Assembly: GCF_003347635.1 (NCBI RefSeq) | Contig: NZ_QDFY01000007.1 | Coordinates: forward strand, 102,501-166,500 | DNA from: Sphingosinicella terrae | Lineage (GTDB): Bacteria; Pseudomonadota; Alphaproteobacteria; Sphingomonadales; Sphingomonadaceae | DNA: 64,000 bases | Direction of reading: 5' to 3' | Shown: positions 8,339-17,170 of the stretch, piece by piece | How positions within the stretch are numbered: the first letter of the stretch is position 1 | Layout of the letters: every line of letters begins with the position of its first letter | The notes under the pieces: model-generated | Database searches by the model: none | Told to the model about the DNA's origin: nothing | The model's input: only the letters and a program-made list of their open reading frames with translations | Translations under genes and position numbers: made by a program

Positions 8339-10078
8339 CTACTCCCCTTTCGGCACCGGCTGCGACACGATCTCCACCGTCGGCGTCTTCGCCGCCGGCG
8401 CTTGGCGGGCGGTGGCCTTGCCGCTGAGCGCCGTCGGCGCGGGCGCCGGCTTCGCGGCCGGCGCGGCGCCCGCTACCAGATTCTCGAGCGTGGAGCCGTC
8501 GAAGCCGAGCTCCTTCATCAGCCCGTCGACGATCGGCGCCTGCGCCCGGTAGCGCAGCGCCGCCGCCACGGCGCTCGACGCGAGATTGCCGCCGCCGGCG
8601 GCTTCCCCGTCCGCGCCCGCGGCGGCGCTGCCGCCGCCGGTGAGGCCGTCGACCTGGACGATCTTGATGCTGTCGATCGCCTCCATCGGCTTCGCCGCCT
8701 CGCGGACCACCTCGGGGAGCACCTTGAGCAGGGCCAGCTTGGTCTGGAGCGAGATCTGGTCGGAGGAGAGCAGGTTCGCCGCCTCGTTGATCGCCCGCTG
8801 GCCGGCCGCCTCGACCTCGAATCGCACGCGCGCGGCCTCGGCCCGCAGGCGCTCGGCATCGGCTTCGCCCTTGGCCGCCTCGCGGATGGCCGCGGCGCGG
8901 TCCGCGGCGGCCTGCTTCTCGGCATCGGCCTGCACCTTGACGCCGATCGCCTGGCGCTCGGCCTCCTTCGCCGCCTCGATCAGCTCGATCCGCTTGAGGC
9001 GCTCGGCCACCTCGGTCTCCCGGGCGGTTCCGACCTGCTCCTCGGCGGCGACGGCGGCGGCACGGGCCTTGTCGGCTTCGGCCTTGGCCTGGCTCTCTTC
9101 GCGGCTCTTGTTCTGGACCGCGATCTGCTGCTCCTGGCGGGCGATCTCGACCGCCTGCTGCTGGGCGATTCGGGCCTGCTCGATCACCCTGGCCGCCTCG
9201 ATCTGGGCGCTGTCGATCTTCTGCTTGGCGGTGATCCGCGCTTCCTCGGCCTCGCGCTGGCGAAGCGCCTGTTCCTGCGCGACCTCGGCGACCTGCGCGG
9301 CACGACGCACCTCGACTTCGCGCTCCTGCTCGAGCCGGGCGAATTCGGTCTCGCGCGAGATTTCCAGGCTCCTCTTCTCGGCGTCGAGATTCTTCGCCTC
9401 GATCTGGACCCTTGTCTCCTGCTCGATGTCGTTGCGCGCCTTCTTCCTCAGCTCGATCTGCTCGGTGAGCTTGGTGAGGCCCTCGGCGTCGAAGGCGTTG
9501 TTGGCGTTGAAATGCTCGATCGAGGTCTGGTCGAGCCCGGTCAGCGACACGGATTCGAGCTCGAGGCCGTTCATCGCGAGATCGGCGGCCGAGACCTGCT
9601 GGACCTTCTGGACAAAATCCGCGCGCTGCTCGTGAAGCTGCGCCATCGTCATGCCGGCCGCGACCGATCGGAGCGCGTCGACGAACTTGCCTTCGATCAG
9701 CTCCTTGAGCAGCTCCGGCTCCATCGTCCGCTGGCCGAGCGTCTGGGCGGCGATGGCGATGCTGTCGCGATCGGGGCGCACCCGGACATAGAATTCCGCC
9801 TTCACGTCGATGCGCAGCCGATCGAGGGTGATCAGCGCATCGGTATTCTTGCGCTCGACGGCGAGGCGCACCGTGTTGAGGTTTACCTTCATCGTCTCGT
9901 GGAGCACCGGCAGCACGAGCGCGCCGCCGTTGATGACGACCTTCTCGCCGCGGAAGCCCGTGCGGACGAAGCCGATCTCCTTGGTCGCCCTCCTGTACAG
10001 GCGCGTCACGATCAGGCTGATCGTGAGGAGCACCGCAACGATGACGCCGATATAGACGGCCAACATCTCGATCGTCAT
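8339..10078 (-). CDS. Flotillin/SPFH-domain membrane protein (YqiK-like)
   Basis: The 579-residue protein has one N-terminal transmembrane segment (residues about 5-27), then an SPFH domain (residues about 35-210: RGEKVVINGGALVLPVLHE to LELESVSLTGLDQTSIEHF). A long Ala/Glu/Arg/Gln-rich coiled coil of about 250 residues follows, and the C-terminal tail is Ala/Pro-rich. This is the layout of bacterial flotillins such as YqiK/FloT, which form membrane microdomain scaffolds. GGAGGATGAA gives a strong Shine-Dalgarno at 10078. The YqiJ-like gene ends two bases upstream, so the two are co-transcribed as in the E. coli yqiJ-yqiK pair. Confidence 0.92.
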   Translation of the reverse strand: MTIEMLAVYIGVIVAVLLTISLIVTRLYRRATKEIGFVRTGFRGEKVVINGGALVLPVLHETMKVNLNTVRLAVERKNTDALITLDRLRIDVKAEFYVRVRPDRDSIAIAAQTLGQRTMEPELLKELIEGKFVDALRSVAAGMTMAQLHEQRADFVQKVQQVSAADLAMNGLELESVSLTGLDQTSIEHFNANNAFDAEGLTKLTEQIELRKKARNDIEQETRVQIEAKNLDAEKRSLEISRETEFARLEQEREVEVRRAAQVAEVAQEQALRQREAEEARITAKQKIDSAQIEAARVIEQARIAQQQAVEIARQEQQIAVQNKSREESQAKAEADKARAAAVAAEEQVGTARETEVAERLKRIELIEAAKEAERQAIGVKVQADAEKQAAADRAAAIREAAKGEADAERLRAEAARVRFEVEAAGQRAINEAANLLSSDQISLQTKLALLKVLPEVVREAAKPMEAIDSIKIVQVDGLTGGGSAAAGADGEAAGGGNLASSAVAAALRYRAQAPIVDGLMKELGFDGSTLENLVAGAAPAAKPAPAPTALSGKATARQAPAAKTPTVEIVSQPVPKGE

Positions 10079-10079
10079 T

Positions 10080-10724
10080 TCATCCTCCCTGTATGCGTGG
10101 CGCGGCGGGATGATCGATGATCGCCAGCGGCGAACCTCCCTCCGACAATCCGATGAACGTGTCGCCGAGCCGCTCCACGAGCAGGGCGGTCTCTCCCTCG
10201 CCGATGGCGGGTCCGCCTTCGATCGGCTCGACCATCACATAGTGACGCTGCCCGTGGACGTCGCGCACCTGCGCCCGGGCGGGCGAGCCGGCGGCGGCCG
10301 TCCCGACGACGATGGTCGCGCGCCGCCCCACCAGGCTGTCGAGCGGCACCGCGCTGGTCTCGTCGTGCGGCAGGATCCGCGCCAGCAGCCGCGCGCTGCT
10401 GCCGGTCAGCGGCAGCGCTGCGACGAAGGCGATCGGCGCCGCGATCCAGGGCGACACGGGCGAGCCCAGCAGGGCGGCGGCCAGTTGCTGGCCGGCCATG
10501 CCGATCATCGCGAACAGCGCCAGCAGGACGACGAGAATGATGAGCAGGGGGACCTCGCCGATGCCGAGCCAACTGAGCAGGTGGCCGGCGTCTCCGTCGA
10601 CATCGGCCTCCAGATGGGCGGCGCCGGCGCCGAGGCCGATCGCCTCGATCAGGCCGATCGTCGCCATCACGCCCAACGCCACCGAAAAAGGCAGCATCTC
10701 CGGCGCCAGCAGGAAGTCGAGCAT
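10080..10724 (-). CDS. YqiJ-like membrane protein with OB-fold (NfeD-related)
   Basis: This is a 214-residue protein. Hydrophobic segments lie near residues 5-30, 50-80 and 90-110, followed by a soluble C-terminal OB-like domain (VGRRATIVVGTAAAGSPARA to GETALLVERLGDTFIGL). This is the layout of YqiJ/DUF1449 proteins, which partner flotillins. The ATG at 10724 is preceded by GGAGGGGGAA; an upstream TTG in frame would overlap that Shine-Dalgarno and was rejected. It lies immediately upstream of the flotillin gene in the same operon. Confidence 0.88.
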   Translation of the reverse strand: MLDFLLAPEMLPFSVALGVMATIGLIEAIGLGAGAAHLEADVDGDAGHLLSWLGIGEVPLLIILVVLLALFAMIGMAGQQLAAALLGSPVSPWIAAPIAFVAALPLTGSSARLLARILPHDETSAVPLDSLVGRRATIVVGTAAAGSPARAQVRDVHGQRHYVMVEPIEGGPAIGEGETALLVERLGDTFIGLSEGGSPLAIIDHPAAPRIQGG

Positions 10725-10849
10725 TTCCCCCTCCAATGATTCGCGAGCCTATTCGAGCATCCTGAGATTATCCAGTAAAATCCGATGTTTGCTGCTGCTG
10801 CTCCCGATCCGGCTTGCCTAATCGGACCCGTTCGCCCATCTGCGGCCCG

Positions 10850-11341
10850 ATGATAGAAGGCGAGGCCCAGCTTGCCGACTCGTTTCGCCGAGCCATGCGG
10901 CGGGTCGCGTCGACGGTGAACGTGATCAGCATCTGCGTCGACGGCCAGCCGATGGGCATCACGGCGACCGCGGTCTCGTCGCTCTCGCTTCACCCGCCGA
11001 GCCTGCTGGTCTGCATCAACCGGGCCGCCGCCTTCCATGCGCCGATGGGCGACATGTCGCATTTCCGGGTGAACGTGCTCCACCGTGATCAGAGCGACAT
11101 GGCGCGGATGTTCGCCGATCGCAGCCAGCACGCGCTCCGTTTCCTGTCCGGCTGGGAGCTGGACGCGACCGGCACGCCGCGTTTGGTCGACGCCCAGGCC
11201 ACGATCCTGTGCCGGCGCATCGACAGCCACAGCTTCGGCACGCATAGCATCTTCATCGGCGTGGCCGAGGAGGCGGATTCGCGCGACGAGGTCGATCCGC
11301 TCCTTTATCTGGACGGACGATATTGCGGCGCGGATGAGTGA
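10850..11341 (+). CDS. Flavin reductase-like domain protein
   Basis: This 163-residue protein of the flavin reductase-like (FMN-binding split barrel) family shows the typical order: FRRAMRRVASTVNVIS, GITATAVSSLSLHPPSLLVC-type FMN-contact segment, FRVNVLHRDQSDMA, and a C-terminal SHSFGTHSIFIGVAE with the conserved histidine followed by YLDGRYC. Such proteins reduce FMN/FAD with NAD(P)H for a partner monooxygenase; no monooxygenase is nearby. The ATG at 10850 was taken; a TTG 36 bases upstream is possible. The stop overlaps an ATG of the next frame, and the lipoprotein gene follows closely. Confidence 0.85.
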   Translation: MIEGEAQLADSFRRAMRRVASTVNVISICVDGQPMGITATAVSSLSLHPPSLLVCINRAAAFHAPMGDMSHFRVNVLHRDQSDMARMFADRSQHALRFLSGWELDATGTPRLVDAQATILCRRIDSHSFGTHSIFIGVAEEADSRDEVDPLLYLDGRYCGADE

Positions 11342-11366
11342 AATGACGGGATCGGCGGAGGGGGCG

Positions 11367-11744
11367 ATGCGGCGCAGGATCGCGGCTTTGATGGTGGTGG
11401 GTTCCTTGCTGGCGGGCTGCGTGCCGCGCACGGCGACCGGGCCCGGTCCCGCGCCGGCACCGCAGCCGCGGCCTTATTCCACGCACGGCCTCGAGCACGT
11501 GCTTGGCAGCACCGCCCGCGCCCTCTCCGGGCGGCTCGGGCGCCCCGACCTCGACCTGCGCGAGGGCAATGCCCACAAGCTCCAGTACATGGGCCCGGCC
11601 TGCGTCCTCGACGCCTATCTCTATCCGCCGCGCGGCGGCGGCGAGCCCGTCGTCACCCATGTCGATGCGCGTCAGCCGGACGGGCGCGAGATGGATCGGT
11701 CCTCCTGCGTCGCCGCTCTCACCGCCCGCCAGCAGTCGCGCTGA
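11367..11744 (+). CDS. Small putative lipoprotein
   Basis: The predicted 125-residue product starts [20 protein letters not shown], a clear type II signal peptide with lipobox LLAGC, so it should be anchored to a membrane. The rest is unrecognised; it contains [20 protein letters not shown] and two further cysteines ([20 protein letters not shown]) that could pair. The ATG at 11367 has GGAGGGGGC at ideal spacing. Two upstream in-frame ATGs (11334, 11343) would put 8-11 residues before the signal and are less likely. Its 3' end overlaps the convergent queG end by 26 bases. Confidence 0.7.
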   Translation: MRRRIAALMVVGSLLAGCVPRTATGPGPAPAPQPRPYSTHGLEHVLGSTARALSGRLGRPDLDLREGNAHKLQYMGPACVLDAYLYPPRGGGEPVVTHVDARQPDGREMDRSSCVAALTARQQSR

Positions 11745-12840
11745 CCGGCGGCGACGGCGACCCGGCCCCTTCCCGCGGCTCGAGCCGGGCCAGCGCCCAG
11801 CGCGCCGCATCGGCAACGACCGCGTCTTCGTCGGCGGTGAGCGGCCGTAGCGGCGCGATCAGCTCGGGCCGGCCGCTATTGCCGGCCGCGATCGCGGCAT
11901 TGCGAACCATGCGGCTGCGTCCGATCCGCTTGATCGGCGATCCGGCGAAGACCTTCCTGAAGCCTGCATCGTCGAGCCGGAGCAGGTCGGCGAGCGCCGG
12001 GGCGACCAGCTCCGCCCGCGGCAGGAAGGCCTGGTTGGCGCGCGCGGTCTCGGCGAACCGGTTCCACGGGCAGACGGCGAGGCAGTCGTCGCAGCCGTAG
12101 ATGCGGTTGCCGATCTTGGCTCTCAGCGCCTCGGGGATCGGCCCCTTATGCTCGATGGTGAGATAGGAGATGCAGCGCCGGGCATCGAGCTGGAACGGCG
12201 CCGGAAAGGCGTCGGTCGGGCAGGCGTCGAGGCAGCGCGTGCAGCTGCCGCAGCGGACCGGATGGGGAGCGTCGGGCTCGAGCTCGAGCGTCGTGTAGAT
12301 GGCGCCGAGGAACAGCCAGCTGCCGTCGCTGCGGCTGACCAGGTTGGTGTGCTTGCCCTGCCAGCCCAGGCCGGCCGCCTCGGCCAGCGGCTTCTCCATC
12401 ACCGGCGCGGTGTCGACGAACACCTTGAGCTCGGCGGGCGCGTCGGCGCCGTGCAGCCGCGACGCCCCCGCGATCATCTCCCGCGCCAGCGCCTTCAGCG
12501 CCTTCTTGACGAGGTCGTGATAGTCCGCCCCCTGGGCGTAGACCGAGATCCGGCCGCGGTCCGGATGATCGGCCAAGGCGAGCGGATCGGCCATCGGCGC
12601 GTAGCTCATGCCGAGCGCGATGACGCTGCGCACGTCCGGCCAGAGGCCGGCGGGCGAGCCCCGGCGGGCCGCGCTTTCCTCCATCCAGATCATGTCGCCA
12701 TGGGCGCCCGCATCGAGCCACGCGCGGAGCCGTTCCGCCGCTTTCGGCGCCGCATCGGCCCGGGCGACTCCGATCGCGCAGAAGCCGAGCTCCGCCGCCT
12801 TCACGTCGACAAGCTCCCGAAGCTTTGTCTTGCCTTTCAA
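11719..12840 (-). CDS. queG: Epoxyqueuosine reductase
   Basis: QueG carries out the last step of queuosine tRNA modification, reducing epoxyqueuosine with cobalamin and two [4Fe-4S] clusters. The 373-residue protein has the N-terminal cobalamin-binding region with [20 protein letters not shown] containing the catalytic aspartate. Two ferredoxin motifs follow, [16 protein letters not shown] and [11 protein letters not shown]. The C-terminal HEAT-like tail includes [20 protein letters not shown]. The length fits the family. It stands alone and runs convergent to the small lipoprotein gene. Confidence 0.95.
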   Translation of the reverse strand: MKGKTKLRELVDVKAAELGFCAIGVARADAAPKAAERLRAWLDAGAHGDMIWMEESAARRGSPAGLWPDVRSVIALGMSYAPMADPLALADHPDRGRISVYAQGADYHDLVKKALKALAREMIAGASRLHGADAPAELKVFVDTAPVMEKPLAEAAGLGWQGKHTNLVSRSDGSWLFLGAIYTTLELEPDAPHPVRCGSCTRCLDACPTDAFPAPFQLDARRCISYLTIEHKGPIPEALRAKIGNRIYGCDDCLAVCPWNRFAETARANQAFLPRAELVAPALADLLRLDDAGFRKVFAGSPIKRIGRSRMVRNAAIAAGNSGRPELIAPLRPLTADEDAVVADAARWALARLEPREGAGSPSPPVSATAGGR

Positions 12841-12891
12841 GTCTTTCTCCGGTTAACCCGCTTCACTTGCATAGGGGGTCGGCAAGCCGGC

Positions 12892-13842
12892 GTGGCGACT
12901 GTTCTAGCTATTGAGGCCAAGGGTCTTTTCAAGTCGTTTGACGGCAAACCGGCGGTTCGGGGCATCGACATTGCGGTCCCGCAAGGCAGCATTTACGGCA
13001 TCCTTGGTCCTAACGGGGCCGGCAAGACGACCACCTTGCGAATGCTGCTCGGCATCATCGAGCCCGATTCCGGAACGCGGACCCTGCTCGGGCGGGAGCG
13101 CCCGCTCGAAGCCGCGAAGGTCGTCGGTTACCTTCCCGAGGAGCGCGGCCTCTACCCGGCCATGACCACGCGCGAGGCCATCGCCTTCATGGGCGCGCTC
13201 CGCGGACTTCCGCTCGATGTCGGCCGCAGGCGCGCCGAGATCCTGCTGCGGGAGAACGGGCTCGGCGATTATGTCGACAAACCGATCAAGAGCCTGTCGA
13301 AGGGGATGGCGCAGACCATCCAGCTGTTCGGCACGATCGTCCACAAGCCCGGTCTGGTGGTGCTCGACGAGCCCTTTTCGGGCCTTGATGCGATCAACCA
13401 GGGGCGGCTCGAGCATCTGATCCGCGAGGAGGCCGCCTCCGGGACCACGATCATCTTCTCGACTCACGTCATCTCGCACGCCGAGCGGCTGTGCGAGCGG
13501 ATCGCGATCATCGCGGGCGGCCAGATCCGCTTCGAGGGGCAGGTCGCCGAAGCGCGCGACCGCCTGCGGCCGCAGGTGAGGCTCCGCACGCGCGTCGCCG
13601 ACGGCCCCTGGCGCCGCGCGCTTCCCGCCGACGCGCGTCAGGCCGAGGACCATTGGGAGTTCGAGCTGCCCCGCGAGGGAATCGAGCCGCTGCTGACCGC
13701 TTTGATCTCGGGCGGCGCCGGCATCGAGGAATTGTCGATCGAGCGGCCCGGCCTGCACGACGCGTTCGTCGCCATCGCCGGGGAGGCTGCGGCGCGGGAG
13801 ATGGAGGAGAGCGCCCGGGCCGACATGGGGCTGGCCGCATGA
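12892..13842 (+). CDS. ABC transporter ATP-binding protein (NatA-like)
   Basis: This is the ATPase of an ABC-2 type exporter. It has Walker A GPNGAGKTT, the signature SLSKGMAQTIQL (a degenerate LSGGQ), Walker B LVVLDEPFSGLD and a switch histidine in IIFSTHVISHAE. The C-terminal domain of about 90 residues is found in NatA-type ATPases. The start is a GTG at 12892, giving 316 residues; no ATG is available before the nucleotide-binding domain. The stop overlaps the permease start (ATGA), so the two are translationally coupled. The substrate is unknown; the family exports Na+ or other compounds. Confidence 0.9.
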   Translation: MATVLAIEAKGLFKSFDGKPAVRGIDIAVPQGSIYGILGPNGAGKTTTLRMLLGIIEPDSGTRTLLGRERPLEAAKVVGYLPEERGLYPAMTTREAIAFMGALRGLPLDVGRRRAEILLRENGLGDYVDKPIKSLSKGMAQTIQLFGTIVHKPGLVVLDEPFSGLDAINQGRLEHLIREEAASGTTIIFSTHVISHAERLCERIAIIAGGQIRFEGQVAEARDRLRPQVRLRTRVADGPWRRALPADARQAEDHWEFELPREGIEPLLTALISGGAGIEELSIERPGLHDAFVAIAGEAAAREMEESARADMGLAA

Positions 13843-15098
13843 TGAGCATGCTCGAGGCCGCCTGGGTGATCGCCCGTCGCGACTTCGTCGCCACCGTCTA
13901 TTCGCGAAGCTTCATCTTCTTCCTGCTCGCGCCGCTCATTCTCCTGGCCTTCGTCTTCTTCGGCACCAGCATGGCCGAGGAAGCCGGGCGCAGCGCTGCT
14001 CACCCCAAGGTGGCGGTGGTCGCGGACAGCGCGACCGTCGGCCAGCTGATGGCGGCCAGGCAGCATCTCGTCGCCGGCACCAATGATCGGACCTTTCCCC
14101 GCCTCGAGCTCGTCGCGCCCGCCGAGAATCTGGCGGCGCAGGCCCAGGCGCTGCTCGCCGACGAGGCGCAGGGCTTTTCCGCCGTGTTCACGGGAACGAT
14201 CGACCGGCCGGTTCTCACCGGCCCGGCCCGGGTCGACGACTATATCGGCGTGCGCATCCAGCTGATCGTCGACACGGCCCGCCGCAACGAGGCGATCGCC
14301 GCCGCCGGCACGGCGGTGCCGCCGGTGACGGTCGAGCGGGTGGTCTCGCAGCAGGCGGCGGGCAATCTCCAATTGCTCAGGCAGCAGCTCGCGGCCGCCG
14401 GCCAGGGTCTTATCTTCGGCGTGACGATCATGCTCGCCACGCTGCTCCTGTCCAATCTGGTCGAGGAGAAGTCGAACAAGGTGATCGAGGTGCTGGCCGC
14501 GGCCGTGCCGCTCGACGCCGTCTTCTTCGGCAAGCTCATCGCGATGCTCGGCATCTCGGCGGTCGGCATCACCCTCTGGGCGGGCATGCTCGGCCTCGGC
14601 TACGTCTTCTTCCAGATGATCCAGGACTGGATGGCGCTCCCCCAGGTCTCGCCCGCGGTCGGCTGGCCCGCCTTCGGGCTCCTTCTGCTTCTCTATTACT
14701 GCACCAATTTCATGCTGCTCGGCGGGCTCTTCCTCGGCATCGGCGGCCAGGCGAGCAACATCCGCGAGATCCAGACCATCTCGATGCCGGTGACGTTGCT
14801 CCAGGTCCTGGTCTTCCTGCTGGCGATGAACGCCATCGGCATGGAAGGCGGGGCACTGGCGACCTTCGCCTACATCTTCCCGTTCAGCTCGCCTCTGGTC
14901 ATGGTCGCCCATGCCGCCAAATATGAGGCTCTGTGGCCGCATCTGCTGGCGCTCGCCTGGCAGGCGGCCTGGGTGTTCGTCATCATCCGCGCCTCGGCGC
15001 GGCTGTTCCGGCTGACGGTGATGAAATCCTCGGCAGGCGGCGCCTTCTTCAGCTTCGGCCGCCTGTTCGGTCGGCGCGCCGGGTCGGACGCGGGCTGA
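13839..15098 (+). CDS. ABC-2 type transporter permease (NatB-like)
   Basis: This 419-residue permease has one N-terminal transmembrane segment (FIFFLLAPLILLAFVFFG), an extracytoplasmic domain of about 160 residues, then five or more hydrophobic segments. Before the second membrane block stands NLVEEKSNKVIEVLAAAV, the conserved motif of NatB/YhaP-type ABC-2 permeases. The ATG at 13839 overlaps the stop of the ATPase gene. The pair should form a heterotetrameric exporter in the inner membrane. The substrate cannot be told from sequence. Confidence 0.9.
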   Translation: MMSMLEAAWVIARRDFVATVYSRSFIFFLLAPLILLAFVFFGTSMAEEAGRSAAHPKVAVVADSATVGQLMAARQHLVAGTNDRTFPRLELVAPAENLAAQAQALLADEAQGFSAVFTGTIDRPVLTGPARVDDYIGVRIQLIVDTARRNEAIAAAGTAVPPVTVERVVSQQAAGNLQLLRQQLAAAGQGLIFGVTIMLATLLLSNLVEEKSNKVIEVLAAAVPLDAVFFGKLIAMLGISAVGITLWAGMLGLGYVFFQMIQDWMALPQVSPAVGWPAFGLLLLLYYCTNFMLLGGLFLGIGGQASNIREIQTISMPVTLLQVLVFLLAMNAIGMEGGALATFAYIFPFSSPLVMVAHAAKYEALWPHLLALAWQAAWVFVIIRASARLFRLTVMKSSAGGAFFSFGRLFGRRAGSDAG

Positions 15099-15117
15099 GC
15101 CGAGCCGGGCGAGGGCC

Positions 15118-15498
15118 TCAGGCGCCGGGCGCCGGGCCCAACTGCTGCCAGAGCTCGATCTTGATGCCGTCGCAATCGAGGATCCAGGCGAACTTGCCGT
15201 AATCCTCGTCCTGGCGGCCGAGTATCTCGATCCCCTTCGCTTCGAGCTCGGCGGTGAAGGCGTCGAGATCGTCGACCCGGAGGTTGATCATGAAGGGCGC
15301 CGCCGAGGGCGCGAAATAATCGGTCTCTTCCTTGAACGGGCTGAACAGGCTGTAGGCTTGGCCGCCCGTTTCCGCCGACCAGGGAAAGAGCGCCCCCCAG
15401 TCGCCGCCGATGCCGAGATTCTCCTGGTACCAGGCCTGGGTCCGCTGCGGATCCGCCGCCTTGTAGAAGACGCCGCCCAGCCCGGTGATCTTCGCCAT
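15118..15498 (-). CDS. VOC-family (glyoxalase/bleomycin resistance) protein
   Basis: This 126-residue single-domain protein has the two-repeat VOC pattern, with FYKAADPQRTQAWYQENLGI in the first half and MINLRVDDLDAFTAELEAKG and DCDGIKIELWQQ in the second. The terminal glutamate (KIELWQ) is the usual metal ligand position. These proteins act as dioxygenases, isomerases or drug-binding proteins; nothing nearby indicates which. It is convergent with the ABC permease and downstream of the adenylate cyclase gene. Confidence 0.85.
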   Translation of the reverse strand: MAKITGLGGVFYKAADPQRTQAWYQENLGIGGDWGALFPWSAETGGQAYSLFSPFKEETDYFAPSAAPFMINLRVDDLDAFTAELEAKGIEILGRQDEDYGKFAWILDCDGIKIELWQQLGPAPGA

Positions 15499-15536
15499 CG
15501 TCCTCTCCCCAATTGCCGCGGACCGTTGTGCCGCCG

Positions 15537-16781
15537 TCAGTCGCCGAACCGGCTGACATAGATGTCGACCTCGCCGATGCCCTTCAGCAGCACGCGCTGC
15601 GCCTCATATGCCTGTTCCGATCGGGTCCGGAAATAGGCCGCTTCCGACACGGCGACGCCGTTGGGCGGCGCCGCCCCCTGCAGGCGGCTGGCGACGTTCA
15701 TCGTGTCGCCCCAATAGTCGTAGGCGAGCCGCGTGCTGCCGATGACGCCGCCGACGACCGGGCCGGTATGGATGCCGATCCTCGCCTTGAGGTCCATGCC
15801 GGTGTCGCGGGCGATCTCCCCCAGCCGTCCGAGCAGGTCGCGGGCGAAGGCGAGCGCGCAGGCGCAATCCGCCTCGCGCGACCCCATCGCGCCGGCGACG
15901 GCAAGATAGGCGTCGCCGATCGTCTTGACCTTGGCGAGGCCGTGCCGCTCCGCCGTCTCATCGGCGGCGGAGAAGAAACGGTTGAGCAGCTCGACCAGAT
16001 GGCTGGGCGCCAGCCGCTTCGCCAGGCTGGAGAATCCGACCAGGTCGACGAAGACGACGGTGACGTCGGAAAAGGCGTCGGCGACCGATTCCCCCGAGCG
16101 CAGCCGCGCCGCCACCTCCTGGGGAAGCACGTTGTAGAGCAGGGCCTCGGTCTTGGCCCGCTCGGCTTCGAGCGCCTGGCGGGCGGCAAAGACCTTCCGC
16201 GCGCGGCGCTCGGTGTCCCAGTTGAAGTAGAGCGCGAAGATCGCGAATGTGCTGAAATTGGTCAGCGTGTAGACCATGGCGATGGCGGCGACGTCGAGGC
16301 TCGCCAGCCATGCGGCGAAGACGCCGAGGATCCCGGCCGACCAGAGCACGAAAAGCCGGAAGGTGCCGGCGAAGCCGACGCTCGCGAACACGACCAATAT
16401 CCCCATCTGGACCAGCCCCATCACGTGCGGTGGGAAGCGGGTGACGGCGGACTGGGAAGCGAGCGCCAGGGTGAGGCCCATCATTCCGGCGGCGACCAGC
16501 ACGAAGACGGGCAGGTCGACCCGCGGACGATCCAGATAGGCCTGTGTCCGGCTCAGCAGGAAGAAGCCGGCCAGGACCAGGATCAGCATTCCGGCCGCCG
16601 CGGTGTAGGCGGCGACGCCTTCGCGCGGGAAGTGGAGCGGATTGAGCACCAGATAGGAGAGCAGGGTCGCCGCGGCGATCAGGATCAGCGCGCGTATCGC
16701 CTGGCCGCGCTCGGCACGCTCCGCGCGCAGGAAGGCGCGTTCCGTCTCCGGCTCGGCAAAGGGCTGTTGGATCGGCTTCAT
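15537..16781 (-). CDS. Membrane-bound class III adenylate/guanylate cyclase
   Basis: The 414-residue protein has about six transmembrane segments (residues about 28-180), a short helical linker (FAARQALEAERAKTEALLYN, the cyclase transducer) and a class III cyclase domain. The metal-binding aspartates (VVFVDLVGFSSLAKR, KTIGDAYLAVAG), the adenine-selecting lysine (LAKVKTIGD) and the YWGDTMNVASRLQ segment with Asp, Asn and Arg are all present. It should therefore be an active adenylate cyclase. The membrane domain may sense a signal. It is transcribed away from the small ORF at 16934. Confidence 0.9.
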   Translation of the reverse strand: MKPIQQPFAEPETERAFLRAERAERGQAIRALILIAAATLLSYLVLNPLHFPREGVAAYTAAAGMLILVLAGFFLLSRTQAYLDRPRVDLPVFVLVAAGMMGLTLALASQSAVTRFPPHVMGLVQMGILVVFASVGFAGTFRLFVLWSAGILGVFAAWLASLDVAAIAMVYTLTNFSTFAIFALYFNWDTERRARKVFAARQALEAERAKTEALLYNVLPQEVAARLRSGESVADAFSDVTVVFVDLVGFSSLAKRLAPSHLVELLNRFFSAADETAERHGLAKVKTIGDAYLAVAGAMGSREADCACALAFARDLLGRLGEIARDTGMDLKARIGIHTGPVVGGVIGSTRLAYDYWGDTMNVASRLQGAAPPNGVAVSEAAYFRTRSEQAYEAQRVLLKGIGEVDIYVSRFGD

Positions 16782-16813
16782 GAACGGTCCGCCTCTCGCT
16801 TCGAAGGCTTAGA

Positions 16814-16859
16814 GCATCGCGCGGAAAAGTGGGAACCGGTTTTCCGCACCATGCGATGC
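16814..16859. repeat. Dispersed alphaproteobacterial palindromic repeat
   Basis: GCATCGC and GCGGAAAA (16814-16828) pair with TTTTCCGC (16840-16847) and GCGATGC (16853-16859), with a 5-base bulge in the 3' arm. The core GGAAAAGTGGGAACCGGTTT is the well-known dispersed repeat of alphaproteobacteria (from memory). It lies between the divergent cyclase and the small ORF at 16934. Confidence 0.8.
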
Positions 16860-16933
16860 GACCCACAAGAGGAGTCGGGCCGGCGCGCCAAGTCCACGAT
16901 GTGCGCGAGCGGATTTCGGGCTATGGGCGGACC

Positions 16934-17170
16934 ATGAACAAGGCGATGAACCTACTGTCCGAAGCCGATGCGCTCGCATTGCTGCGCGACGAGCGGGACC
17001 GCGCCCTCGAGGCGCTGCGGCTGATCGAGGAGGAGGGCTGGACCCACCATGAGGTGCGCGGCGCCGGGCAGACGATCAGGGACGTCACCGCCAAGCGCGC
17101 GAACCGGCAGCGCCAGATCATCGAGCGCATGGACCGGCTGATCGCCCGGCTCGCGGAGCGGCCCGAATGA
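16934..17170 (+). CDS. Small helical hypothetical protein
   Basis: The predicted 78-residue product is highly charged and helical (LRDERDRALEALRLIEEEGW, AKRANRQRQIIERMDRLIAR), probably a short coiled coil, with no membrane segment. I do not recognise the family. The ATG at 16934 overlaps nothing upstream, and the stop overlaps the ATG of the aminotransferase gene (ATGA), which supports it as a real, translationally coupled gene. The function is unknown. Confidence 0.7.
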   Translation: MNKAMNLLSEADALALLRDERDRALEALRLIEEEGWTHHEVRGAGQTIRDVTAKRANRQRQIIERMDRLIARLAERPE

